Below, piece after piece: positions 53,023 through 63,819 of a DNA stretch of 64,000 nt (positions within the stretch are counted from its first letter, which is position 1; each line of letters begins with the position of its first letter). Origin of the DNA: Rubellimicrobium arenae (GTDB lineage Bacteria > Pseudomonadota > Alphaproteobacteria > Rhodobacterales > Rhodobacteraceae); the NCBI RefSeq assembly GCF_017916295.1, contig NZ_JAFMSS010000005.1:124001-188000 (forward strand). The letters are read 5' to 3'. The notes below the pieces were generated by a model that worked only from the letters and a program-made list of their open reading frames with translations, searched no databases and was not told the origin of the DNA. A program made the translations under genes and the position numbers.

Positions 53023-54939
53023 ATGCTGCACGCAGCCCTCGAATTCCTCGAGCCCGAAGAGACGGTTGGCAACCTTTGGCATGGCTGGGCCAGCCGGATG
53101 GCCACCGTACCTGACCAAGGGGTGGATCATGGGGTCACGCTCGAGGAGATGCGCATGTCCGCCGGGATGCTGTTCCGCGCGCTCGACGGGACATCGGGCG
53201 TGGAGATCGGACCGGCTCCGGCGACCGTGGTTGCCCGGCGCCGTCGCCTGAAGGAGCAGGTTGCCGGCGTCTGGCCCCGGGAGTACCGGGCGAGCTTCGA
53301 CGGCGAACGCCTTCGCCTTCCACCTGCCCTGACGGTCTTCGCATCCCGCGATCTGAACCGGGCGGCCTATCTCTGGATCGCGGCCCTGGCCGCGACGGCC
53401 AGGATCCCGGACCGGTGCGATGACCCGCTGATGGCCGATCTGATGCAGATCAGGTCCATCGGCGAAGCGAGCCGCGCGGTCCGGAGCCAATGCCCCGGCC
53501 TTGCGCCGACGGGCGACATCCTTGCCGCGCATCTCAGGTCCCAACGGGCGGTCCAGCCGGTCGGGGCGGCGGAGGCCGCCGTCGAGGAGCTGGTGCTGTG
53601 GATGCTCGGCGGTGACCTGCCCGCCAACGGTCCCGCACGAGCGCTCCTGTCCGATATGGACACCGGCGTCTCGGCGCCGCGGGGCTATGTCCCGATGACC
53701 TCCGTTCCCATCTGGCCCAGGCTCGAGCGAAGTGCCGCAGGACAAGGGGCGAGCGACTCGCCCGAACCCGAGCCGGGTCCGGCCGGCGCCGCGGTTCCCT
53801 CGCGCAAGCAAGGCCGGCGAGAGACGCTCGATCAGGCCAACCGCCGCGACAGCTTCATCCTTTATCGCTTCGAAGGCATCCTGTCCTGGGCCGAAAGCCT
53901 CAACCTCGCGCGCATGACCGACGACGATGACGCCGAGAATGCGGCCAAGGCGGCCGAGGACCAGGATCACGTCACCCTGTCGCAGCATTTCCGGCGTGCC
54001 GCATCCCGCCTGCGCGTCTCGCTCGATCTCGCGCCCCAGGACGCCGACCATGAGCGCCTGTCCGACCGCTTCACCTACCCGGAATGGAACCATCGCACCC
54101 GGTCCTACCTGCCCGATCACACGCGGGTGCTGGAGGCCGAGGCCGAGGCCGCCAGCGCGACGACGATGCCCGATCCCCGCCTAGCGGCCCGCGTGCGGCG
54201 CCAGTTCGAAGCGTTGCATCCCCGGCGGGTCACCCTGCCCCGCCAGATGGACGGCGCGGAGCTGGATCTCGACTCCGTCGTCGCGTCGCAGGCGCTGATC
54301 CGGGCAACCGGCCAAGGCAGCGACCGGATCCACCTCGCCTCGCGCGCGACGGAGCGGGACCTTGCCGTGGCCCTGCTCGTGGATTGTTCGCGCTCCACCG
54401 AAGCCGTGACGGGCGACCGGTCCGTGATCGAGACGGCGCGGGACTCCGTGGCCGCCCTGGCGGCGGGTCTCGACAAGGTGGGCGACCGCATGGCGATCTG
54501 GGGCTTCTCCTCGCTGCGACGGGATCGAGTGTTCCTGCACCGCTGCAAGTCGTTCAGCGAACCCATGTCCGCCGCGGTGACCGCCCGCATCGGCGGACTG
54601 CGCCCCGGCCATTACACCCGGCTCGGCGCGGCGATCCGACACGCGTCGGCGCAACTGGCGCTCCAGGGCGCGACCAAGAGGCTCCTGCTCGTGCTCACGG
54701 ACGGGAAGCCGAACGACCTCGACCATTACGAAGGCATCCACGGCATCGAGGACAGCCGGATGGCGGTGCGCGAGGCGCGTGCCCTGGGCCAGTCGGTCCA
54801 TGGCGTCATCATCGATGCCGATGGCCAGGACTGGTTCGCGCGCATCTTCGGGCGCACCGGCTTCACCCTTCTGCCCCACCCGGAGCGCCTTCCGCGCGCG
54901 CTCCCCGACATCTATCACGGCCTGACACGGGAGACCTGA
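53023..54939 (+). CDS. norD: NorD, von Willebrand A domain protein
   Basis: NorD is the partner of NorQ in NO reductase maturation. The 638-residue protein has a long N-terminal region and a C-terminal VWA domain with MIDAS motif DCSRST, a conserved Thr in GHYTRLGAAIRHA and VLTDGKPND. The acidic stretch DDDDAENAAKAAEDQD at about 305 is a likely linker. The family often carries a DYEG motif near the MIDAS; here it is HYEGIHGIED. Confidence 0.94.
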   Translation: MLHAALEFLEPEETVGNLWHGWASRMATVPDQGVDHGVTLEEMRMSAGMLFRALDGTSGVEIGPAPATVVARRRRLKEQVAGVWPREYRASFDGERLRLPPALTVFASRDLNRAAYLWIAALAATARIPDRCDDPLMADLMQIRSIGEASRAVRSQCPGLAPTGDILAAHLRSQRAVQPVGAAEAAVEELVLWMLGGDLPANGPARALLSDMDTGVSAPRGYVPMTSVPIWPRLERSAAGQGASDSPEPEPGPAGAAVPSRKQGRRETLDQANRRDSFILYRFEGILSWAESLNLARMTDDDDAENAAKAAEDQDHVTLSQHFRRAASRLRVSLDLAPQDADHERLSDRFTYPEWNHRTRSYLPDHTRVLEAEAEAASATTMPDPRLAARVRRQFEALHPRRVTLPRQMDGAELDLDSVVASQALIRATGQGSDRIHLASRATERDLAVALLVDCSRSTEAVTGDRSVIETARDSVAALAAGLDKVGDRMAIWGFSSLRRDRVFLHRCKSFSEPMSAAVTARIGGLRPGHYTRLGAAIRHASAQLALQGATKRLLLVLTDGKPNDLDHYEGIHGIEDSRMAVREARALGQSVHGVIIDADGQDWFARIFGRTGFTLLPHPERLPRALPDIYHGLTRET

Positions 54940-54941
54940 AC

Positions 54942-55115
54942 ATGCGTATCCTTTCCGCCCTGCTCGCCATGTTGCCTGCTGTCGCAATGGCCGAGCCCTT
55001 CGCCCCGCCCGTTCCCCAGGCGCAGACCTCCGAGGCCGAGTTCTGGTATGCCGTCGCCTCGGTCGCGATGCTGCTGACGCTGCTCGCCGTCCAGCGGCTC
55101 GTGGCACGTCGATGA
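54942..55115 (+). CDS. 57-residue signal-plus-membrane protein in the nor operon
   Basis: This small gene starts two bases after the norD stop and overlaps the next ATG by four bases (ATGA), so it is clearly part of the operon. The product has a signal-peptide-like start (MRILSALLAMLPAVAMAEP), a Pro/Gln linker and one helix (FWYAVASVAMLLTLLAVQRLV) with basic end. It recalls NorF-like small subunits in position but I do not see firm similarity. It is too small to be found by default gene callers. Function unknown. Confidence 0.75.
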   Translation: MRILSALLAMLPAVAMAEPFAPPVPQAQTSEAEFWYAVASVAMLLTLLAVQRLVARR

Positions 55116-55339
55116 AACCTCGCTGGATGCTGGTGTGGGCGCTCTACCCGTTCGCGGCCGGAGCGATGGCGCTGAACGTCTACTTCGTCTCGCTCCTCCT
55201 GAGCTGGATCGGATGGGCTGTCCTGTCTCCCTTGAACGCTGGCGCGCTGGGACTGGTCCTGGGGCTTCCCGCCGCCTGGGCCTATGCGCGGCATCTGACG
55301 CGGCTGATGGCGGAGGCGGACGGGGAGGTCGCATCATGA
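55112..55339 (+). CDS. 75-residue membrane protein of the nor operon (nnrT-like position)
   Basis: The protein has two helices (MLVWALYPFAAGAMALNVYFVSLLLSWIGW and AGALGLVLGLPAAWAYARH). In Rhodobacter sphaeroides the nor operon ends with nnrT and nnrU; this gene or the 57-residue gene before it may correspond to nnrT, which I cannot decide by eye. ATGA overlaps link it to both neighbours. It is probably needed for a late step of NO reductase function. Confidence 0.72.
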   Translation: MKPRWMLVWALYPFAAGAMALNVYFVSLLLSWIGWAVLSPLNAGALGLVLGLPAAWAYARHLTRLMAEADGEVAS

Positions 55340-56025
55340 CTGGTTGGGGGTCGTTCGCGGTCGCCGGGCTGGCCTTCCTGCTCACCCATTTCGTGCCGGC
55401 GCGTCCTGCCATCCGGGCACGACTGATCGCTACGCTGGGCCGACGTCTCTGGTTCAGCCTTTACGGGCTGATCTCGCTCGCCGTCACGGCCTGGGTGATC
55501 GCGGCGGCGAGTCAGGCTCCCTTCGTCGAGCTCTGGCCGCAGCTCCCCTGGACGCGTTGGGTTCCGAACCTGATCATGCCGATCGCGATCGCCCTCGCCG
55601 TCTCTGGGCTGCCGTCCCGGACCGTGACGCTGGGGGGCCGCCGGACGCCCAGAGTAGATGTCGCGGACCCGGGACTGGCGGCGCTGACGCGGCATCCGTT
55701 GCTCTGGGCCTTGGCCCTCTGGTCAGGATCCCACCTGCTGCCCAACGGAGATCTGGCGCATGTCCTCCTGTTCGGCGGGTTCCTGGCCATGGCGCTTGCC
55801 GGCATGGCGGCCTTCGACCGGCGTGCCCGAACGAGGCTGTCGGCCGAGGAGGCCGGCGCCTACTTCGCCAGCACCGCGATCTTCGCGCCGCGCGCCCTTG
55901 TCCGGGCTACGTCCGGTCGATGGGATCGCGGAAACTTGGCGCGCCTCATCCTCGCTCTGGGTCTCTGGCCTGCGCTGCTCCTGCTCCATCCCTACGTGAT
56001 TGGCCTATCACCCCTGCCGATCTGA
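55336..56025 (+). CDS. nnrU: NnrU-family membrane protein
   Basis: NnrU proteins are polytopic membrane proteins required for NO or nitrite metabolism in Rhodobacter; their biochemical role is unknown. The 229-residue product has about six helices, and starts GWGSFAVAGLAFLLTHFVPARPAIRARLI, with the family patterns LTRHPLLWALALWSGSHLLPNGD and FASTAIFAPRALV. It closes the operon and overlaps the upstream stop by four bases. Confidence 0.88.
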   Translation: MTGWGSFAVAGLAFLLTHFVPARPAIRARLIATLGRRLWFSLYGLISLAVTAWVIAAASQAPFVELWPQLPWTRWVPNLIMPIAIALAVSGLPSRTVTLGGRRTPRVDVADPGLAALTRHPLLWALALWSGSHLLPNGDLAHVLLFGGFLAMALAGMAAFDRRARTRLSAEEAGAYFASTAIFAPRALVRATSGRWDRGNLARLILALGLWPALLLLHPYVIGLSPLPI

Positions 56026-56544
56026 TCCGAGCGGGTTCCCGGCATCCCGGGGGACCTGATCATTTCATCGGAAACGGGCCGACGCCAAGCCCGGTTGAAC
56101 CCAGGAGCCCGGTTGTGGCGAATGGCACATCCGGCACTGGGCAGCCAGCGCGCCGCACCGCCGAGGAACGCGCGGCGAAGGAATCAAACACGACCGCACC
56201 TACGCGGCGGGCCAGCCCGTTGCTGGGGCCAGCGACGAGACGGACCTCTTGGGCGCCGCGCAAGGCTACCGGCGACCTGGGCGCCATGACTGGGCGCATC
56301 ACCATCGACCTGCCCCTCACCCGGGACGCCAACACTTAGCCTTTCCCCAAGACCGACATGAGTTCCGGCCTAAGGAGGCCAGTTCGGCGCTTCGGGGTCA
56401 TGGCCCGCTCTCTTTACCACCGCATTTGATCTCCTTTTGTGTGTCGGCGTGATCGCGACGGGGCGACTGCGTGCGACGCTGGGCTACAGTTCCGCAGCAT
56501 GAAAGCTCAGGCGGACTGAGCTGTCCCTTAACCCCGGAGCCCAG
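56026..56544. other. About 520 bp between nnrU and the dienelactone hydrolase gene
   Basis: The first 300 bases are high in G+C and open in several frames but show no domain, ribosome site or codon bias that supports a gene. The last 200 bases are lower in G+C and probably contain the promoter of the next gene. No terminator with a T-tract was found after nnrU. Confidence 0.45.
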
Positions 56545-57321
56545 ATGCTGATGGAAGAGCTTTCGATCCATGCCGCGGATGGAACGGCCCGCGCACGGAT
56601 ATTCCTGCCCGTCGTTCAGTCCGCGTCGGGCCAGCGTCCGGGTGTGGTCCTGTTCATGGATGCCCTAGGCTTCCGGCCGGCAATGGAGCAGATGGCAGAG
56701 CGTTTGTCCGAGCTCGGCGTGCTGGTCCTGCTGCCCGACCTGTTCTACCGCGCCGGCGACTATCAGGCCATCGACGTGAGAGCCACGATGGCCAATGAAA
56801 GTGCTCGAGCAGCCGTCTTCGCGCGCGCCAGGGCCACCACCCCGGACATGATGATGCGGGACACCAGGGCTTATCTGGATGCGCTGCGGTCGAATGGTGC
56901 GTCGGGACCGCTGGGCGTCGTCGGCTACTGCATGGGCGGGACCGCGGCGTTCCGGGCGGCTGGGACCTTTGGCGACCGGATCGCGCTGGCGGCAAGCTTC
57001 CATGGGGGCAATCTAGCCACCCTGGACGAACGCAGCCCGCACCACCTGGCCAGTGGCATCAGGGCACGCGTCTATGTCGGCATGGCAGGCGAGGACACCA
57101 GCTTTCCGCCCGAACAGTCCACGCGCCTCGCGGAGGCACTCCGCGTTGCGGGTGTGGATCACGCGCTCGAGAATTATGTCGGCTGCGCCCATGGTTGGAC
57201 CGTGCCGGACACCCCCGCCTTCCACCCGGAGGGGGCCGAGCGGCACTGGCGCCGCCTCGCGCTCCTGATCGATGAGATGTCGGCAGGGACGGACCGCCCG
57301 GATGCGAAACCCGGCTCATGA
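56545..57321 (+). CDS. Dienelactone hydrolase family alpha/beta hydrolase
   Basis: The 258-residue cytosolic protein has the DLH fold markers: GVVLFMDALGFRPAMEQMAERLSELGV near the start, the nucleophile elbow VVGYCMGGTAAF with Cys, and the catalytic His in CAHGWTVPD. An Asp in VGMAGEDTSFPPEQ fits the third residue. Substrate could be dienelactone or another ester; no aromatic-degradation genes are nearby. Met-1 and Met-3 are both possible starts. Confidence 0.88.
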   Translation: MLMEELSIHAADGTARARIFLPVVQSASGQRPGVVLFMDALGFRPAMEQMAERLSELGVLVLLPDLFYRAGDYQAIDVRATMANESARAAVFARARATTPDMMMRDTRAYLDALRSNGASGPLGVVGYCMGGTAAFRAAGTFGDRIALAASFHGGNLATLDERSPHHLASGIRARVYVGMAGEDTSFPPEQSTRLAEALRVAGVDHALENYVGCAHGWTVPDTPAFHPEGAERHWRRLALLIDEMSAGTDRPDAKPGS

Positions 57322-57373
57322 GCGTCACACCCCGTCTGGCGGGGCGACGAACTCGCCTCCCGCCGACCGACGC

Positions 57374-59554
57374 TCAGAGCAGAAGCTCGTTCACTCCCGG
57401 CTCGTCCACGTAGGGACTGTTCACATATCCGATCTGCTCCGACGCGAGAGAACCATCGTCGGGCTCTGACGACATGGCCGCATCGGTGCCGCTCGGCAGC
57501 GGGTCGGGAGCGACCGGGTCGGACGGGAAGTCACCCGTGCTGACCGAGAAGTCGAAATGATCCAGGTCCCCGTTGAAGTTCACCTGACCCCAGGGGTTCC
57601 CAAAGACAAGGTTGTGCGATGAGAACCCGCTCGCGCCGCCGACGACGCCATGGAAGGAGGTTTCGGCGTTCAGCGTCCCGTCCACCCAGATCTGGAGCTT
57701 GCCGTCATCCAAGCTGATCGCCAGGTCATGATCCTGATCGGCGACTGCGTTCAATTTCGCGCCGGAGGTCAGGAGCTTGGTCGAGCTCTGGCCATCCTGC
57801 AGTAGCAGGAACTGAAGCTCTCCACTGCTCAGCACGCTTGCGATGAAGCTGCCGTGAAGCCGGAAAACCTCGCCCGTAGCCCCCACCTTGTCCGCATCCA
57901 GCGAGAACGACATGAAGAAATCATCCTCCGCCACCACGTCGGCGACATACTGGCGCCCGACGGACGCCACGACCCCGGATGCACCCAGTTGGAGCCCTTC
58001 GCTCGTCATGGCAGCCGGCTGCCCCAGCGCGATCGCCGTGTCCCGGTCATAGGCAATGATCCCGTTCGCCGAGTCCATCGACAGGAGATGGGCGCCCTCC
58101 ACGGCCACGACGGTCTTTTCAAGGGCGAAGCTGCCGTCCGGCAACATGACCTTCAGCGCGACGGAGTAGTCGCCGGCCGTCGTGTAGGAATGGGCGACCT
58201 TCATGCCCTCGGCCACGGTCCCGTCCCCGAAGTCCCACAGGAAGGTCGTGCCGTCGGGCAGGTGCTGCCCGTCGGCCAGGGAGAAACCGGCGTCGAAGAC
58301 CCGGGTGGCCCTGTTCGCCTCGGTGACGTGGAACAACGGCTCCAGCCCCGTCCCGGACGTCCGGATATAGCTCGATCCGGCGTCAAGCAGATCGATGAGG
58401 CTTCCCTCGAGGACGAGGTAATGGGTCTGCCCGTTCTCGACATCCAGGGTCGAGCCGACGAACATCGTGCCGTAGTAACCCGCCTTCAGGGTGCTCTGGT
58501 CCTGCACCATCACGTTGTCCAGGATGACCCAGCCGGACTGCCCCGAGAACCCGGATATGGCCGACGTCAGGTTCTTGACGATCTCGACGAGAACCGAGGC
58601 CGAAGCGACTTCGATCCGCGGGATCTCGACCGTCGAATCCGCCCCATCCACGTTTCCGCCATCGGCATGGAGCACCGAGTTCCAGCGGATCGTCAGGCCC
58701 TCCGTCGCGCCGACCACGATACCATTCAACTGGGCATTGAAGATCGTGTTATCCTCGATCAGCACGTTCCGATAGAACATCTCGGATCCGGCTTGCCCGC
58801 GGTCGACGAGCTCATTCCGCATGAAAATGGACTGGGTGGCCGCGCCTTCCCCGATGTCCATCAGATTGCCCCGGATCACGATGTTCTGCGACGGCGCGGT
58901 GGTTCCGGTCGTCCAGAACTGGATCATGTCGGGATGGTCGCCTGATCCAGGGGCCAAAGTGAAGTCGTGAAACCAGTTTCTCTCGATGACGACGCCATCC
59001 ACCTGGTTGAAGTCCATTCCATCGCTGCGCATCGAATGGACGTTGTTGTCGGCGACCACGACATTCTGGCTTTCCGTGACTACCAGGCCGCGATGGAAGT
59101 TCTCGAATTCATTGCCCTGGATTGTGACGCCCTTGCAGTTGTTGATAACCAGCCCCTGGGCATACCCGTATCCGTCCGCCTCGGCGGATACATTCTCGGC
59201 GTAGTCTCCGTCGAACTTCGAATTGGTGATCGTGATGTTCGTGCAACTCGAAAACTTGAACGGCTTGTAGTAGATCGGATCGCCATCCTGAAAGTCATAA
59301 TCGAATTTCACTGCATCGAACGTCAGGTTCGATACCCCGGTCATGGCGATCTTGGAGAACGACGCCGGATTCTCTGGGTCGGCGGACCGGATCGTCACCG
59401 TCGAGGCATATTGGGCGAAGGGCTGGGTTACATTCCAAAGGCCGAAATCGCCGTAGTTTCCACCGGCCAATTCGACGACCTCTCCCCCTCGGGCCTGGCT
59501 CAACGCCGCGAGAAGGCCCGCCGAGTCCGAGACGCTGATGATCTGGGTGCTCAT
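57374..59554 (-). CDS. Right-handed beta-helix protein with PKD and LamG-like domains
   Basis: The 726-residue protein has a parallel beta-helix in about 20-330 (repeats such as NITITNSKFDGDY, NVVVADNNVHSM, GVVIERNWFHDF, NIVIRGNLMDIG), a PKD domain at about 395-485 (TFLWDFGDGTVAEGMKVAHSYTTAGDYSVAL), and a ConA/LamG-like domain to about 690. This layout suggests polysaccharide binding or cleavage. It has no N-terminal signal peptide, so export may be type I by the C-terminus (ends ELLL after an acidic stretch). No catalytic motif is certain. Confidence 0.82.
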   Translation of the reverse strand: MSTQIISVSDSAGLLAALSQARGGEVVELAGGNYGDFGLWNVTQPFAQYASTVTIRSADPENPASFSKIAMTGVSNLTFDAVKFDYDFQDGDPIYYKPFKFSSCTNITITNSKFDGDYAENVSAEADGYGYAQGLVINNCKGVTIQGNEFENFHRGLVVTESQNVVVADNNVHSMRSDGMDFNQVDGVVIERNWFHDFTLAPGSGDHPDMIQFWTTGTTAPSQNIVIRGNLMDIGEGAATQSIFMRNELVDRGQAGSEMFYRNVLIEDNTIFNAQLNGIVVGATEGLTIRWNSVLHADGGNVDGADSTVEIPRIEVASASVLVEIVKNLTSAISGFSGQSGWVILDNVMVQDQSTLKAGYYGTMFVGSTLDVENGQTHYLVLEGSLIDLLDAGSSYIRTSGTGLEPLFHVTEANRATRVFDAGFSLADGQHLPDGTTFLWDFGDGTVAEGMKVAHSYTTAGDYSVALKVMLPDGSFALEKTVVAVEGAHLLSMDSANGIIAYDRDTAIALGQPAAMTSEGLQLGASGVVASVGRQYVADVVAEDDFFMSFSLDADKVGATGEVFRLHGSFIASVLSSGELQFLLLQDGQSSTKLLTSGAKLNAVADQDHDLAISLDDGKLQIWVDGTLNAETSFHGVVGGASGFSSHNLVFGNPWGQVNFNGDLDHFDFSVSTGDFPSDPVAPDPLPSGTDAAMSSEPDDGSLASEQIGYVNSPYVDEPGVNELLL

Positions 59555-60347
59555 GTGTGGTTTTCGCCCTTTACTTGCGGACTCGCTCCGATCCGGGGTA
59601 TTCCGCCCCTGATTGGATCGCGAAGATCCGTAGCCGACATCTTCCAGGTGTGGTCTTAAGCGATCGCACCCCGACTATCCCCCGCGCAGGCGGCGGGTTA
59701 CAGCCTAGCGAAGATGAACAATTCGTTTCCGCCTGACGGTTGGCCAGGTCGGATCGGCGCCCTATCGGTGCCGCGGATGGAAGGCCACCCGATCATCAAT
59801 CGCCCGGTGAACGATCGGACTGTTACCCCGGAACGTCTGGAGATTGCTGAAGAATGGCCCCTGCAACGCTACATTGTTTGTAAACGAAATTCTGAATCTG
59901 CGGCCTCACGGGCGTCAGTGTCTCAAACAAATCGGTCAAGAATGAGGTCGCCGGCAGGCAAGAATCAGTCTCGCCGAGTCCATCCTGACCACGGTCCTTC
60001 GTCGACGTGGCTGCTCCGGGCCCGAGCCCATCGGAATCGCGACCGGCACGGCCACGTTGACGTCTCATCAAGGTTAAAGACAGGCCGGCCTGCCGATCCC
60101 TTCGTCATAGCCTGAGGCATCGGCTCCACCTACCGCCCGATCTGCCCGAACTTGGGCGTCCTGCTGTTCACGCCAGTTCGACTGCTGGTTGCGAGCGGCA
60201 AGAGCAAGCACATCTGAGCGCCCCCGAGGACGGCCGGGCGAAGCCAGCCCAGCATCAAGGAGCCTCTGCATGGCGCTTTTTCGGACCTGCAAACGGCGCC
60301 AAAGCCGACCCCCAGCGATCCCCGCTAAGCCGATCGATGCACTTCGA
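59555..60347. other. About 790 bp between the beta-helix gene and cueR
   Basis: This is the longest gap. Open frames on both strands lack ribosome sites. A minus-strand frame at 60074-60505 overlaps cueR antisense or alternative-frame sequence and reads like decayed coding DNA (a stretch RKSAMQRLLDAGLASPGRPRGRS looks like a recombinase or transposase tail) but is not firm. An AT-rich patch lies at 59860-59940. No inverted-repeat ends were found. Confidence 0.4.
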
Positions 60348-60827
60348 TCAGGGCCTCGTTGCCCGCCCAGCCCCTTTCCGCTCGCCGATCTGACCAAACC
60401 GCTGGGGCCCGGTCGCTGGGCGCCCGAACGGTTCAGCCTCGTCAGCCGCCAATTCGTCGAGGATCGGACAATCCGGGCGGTCATCCCCGTGGCAGGACCG
60501 AACAAGACGTTCCAGCAGGGAGATCATGGCCTCGATCTCTTTCTTCTTGCGCGCCAACTCGTCGACATGGCTGAGCGCAAGAGATCTGACCTTCGAACTC
60601 GCCCGGGAGCGATCACTCCACAATCCCAGGAGTTCCGTGATCTGATCCACGGTAAATCCGAGATCGCGGGCCCGACGGATGAAACGCAATCGGTGAACAT
60701 CGGCCTCGGCGTAGTCGCGGTAACCGCTGTCCCGCCGCGGAGCAGGCGGGATCAGGCCGATCTCCTCATAGTAGCGGATCATCTTGGCGCTCACCCCCGA
60801 AACCCTGGAGGCTTCTCCGATATTCAT
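60348..60827 (-). CDS. cueR: Copper-responsive MerR-family regulator CueR
   Basis: CueR activates copper efflux genes on binding Cu(I). The 159-residue protein starts MNIGEASRVSGVSAKMIRYYEEIGLI (MerR winged helix) and has a long dimer helix and the metal loop CHGDDRPDC, a C-x7-C spacing that marks CueR. It is 28 bases downstream of copA on the same strand. The last 30 residues are an unusual Gly/Arg-rich tail longer than in Escherichia coli CueR (135 residues). Confidence 0.93.
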   Translation of the reverse strand: MNIGEASRVSGVSAKMIRYYEEIGLIPPAPRRDSGYRDYAEADVHRLRFIRRARDLGFTVDQITELLGLWSDRSRASSKVRSLALSHVDELARKKKEIEAMISLLERLVRSCHGDDRPDCPILDELAADEAEPFGRPATGPQRFGQIGERKGAGRATRP

Positions 60828-60855
60828 GTTCAGGGTCCTTTGCTGGATCACGACT

Positions 60856-63405
<2,550 letters not shown>

Positions 63406-63435
63406 GCCTCGTCTCCTTGCCGGTCTACGACGCTG

Positions 63436-63471
63436 GACCACATAAGGGTTCCCATCATGGGAAGGTCAAGG
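63436..63471 (-). promoter_or_regulatory. CueR-controlled promoter of copA
   Basis: On the minus strand TTGACC and TATGTG are separated by 19 bases, the long spacing used by MerR-family activators. The spacer holds the dyad CCCATGATGGG, part of the CueR box at 63446-63466 (ACCTTCCC...GGGAACCC). Confidence 0.9.
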
Positions 63472-63499
63472 GAGCATCCGCAGATGGTCTCTTTCGGGC

Positions 63500-63530
63500 T
63501 TGACCTTCCCACGATGGGAACCCTTATCCA
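63500..63530 (+). promoter_or_regulatory. CueR-controlled promoter of the copZ-like gene
   Basis: TTGACC (63500-63505) and TATCCA (63525-63530) are separated by 19 bases. The dyad ACCTTCCC...GGGAACCC at 63503-63523 differs from the copA site by only one base in the 19-bp spacer. The two sites are mirror images, so copA and the copZ-like gene are induced together. Confidence 0.9.
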
Positions 63531-63558
63531 AGGTGAACAGTGGATCAGGAAGGCTAGA

Positions 63559-63762
63559 ATGCACCAGTTGCAAGTTCCCGACATGTCCTGCGCGGCCTGT
63601 GTGCGCCGGGTCACCCGCGCGGTCCAGACGGTGGATCCCGGCGCCCAGGTCGACGCCGACCTTGCCAGCCGCGCCGTCAAAATCGACAGCACGGCCGATG
63701 TGTCGGCCCTCAAGGAGGCGCTCGCTGCAGCAGGTTACCCTGCCGGCCCGGGCACGCTCTGA
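63559..63762 (+). CDS. CopZ-like HMA-domain copper chaperone
   Basis: The 67-residue protein is one heavy-metal-associated domain with the metal motif MSCAACVRRV and a C-terminal AAAGYPA. It is thought to carry Cu(I) to CopA. AGGAAGG lies six bases before the ATG at 63559, and a CueR promoter is upstream. It is divergent from copA. A longer in-frame reading upstream is antisense to copA and not real. Confidence 0.9.
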   Translation: MHQLQVPDMSCAACVRRVTRAVQTVDPGAQVDADLASRAVKIDSTADVSALKEALAAAGYPAGPGTL

Positions 63763-63819
63763 GAAACGGCGGGACCGGACGGATGCCCGTCCAAGCGCTG
63801 ATCCCGTTTGTGCGTTGCC

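Noticed and set aside
50868..53105. 745-codon Asp/His/Arg-rich frame on the minus strand
   Set aside because: It is antisense to norB and norQ.
57330..57344. CCCCG/CGGGG hairpin between the dienelactone hydrolase and beta-helix genes
   Set aside because: The stem is only five bases with no T-tract, so it is not convincing as a terminator.
60074..60505. 143-codon minus-strand frame
   Set aside because: It overlaps the cueR 3' end in another frame and has no ribosome site; only noted as possible decayed DNA in the gap.
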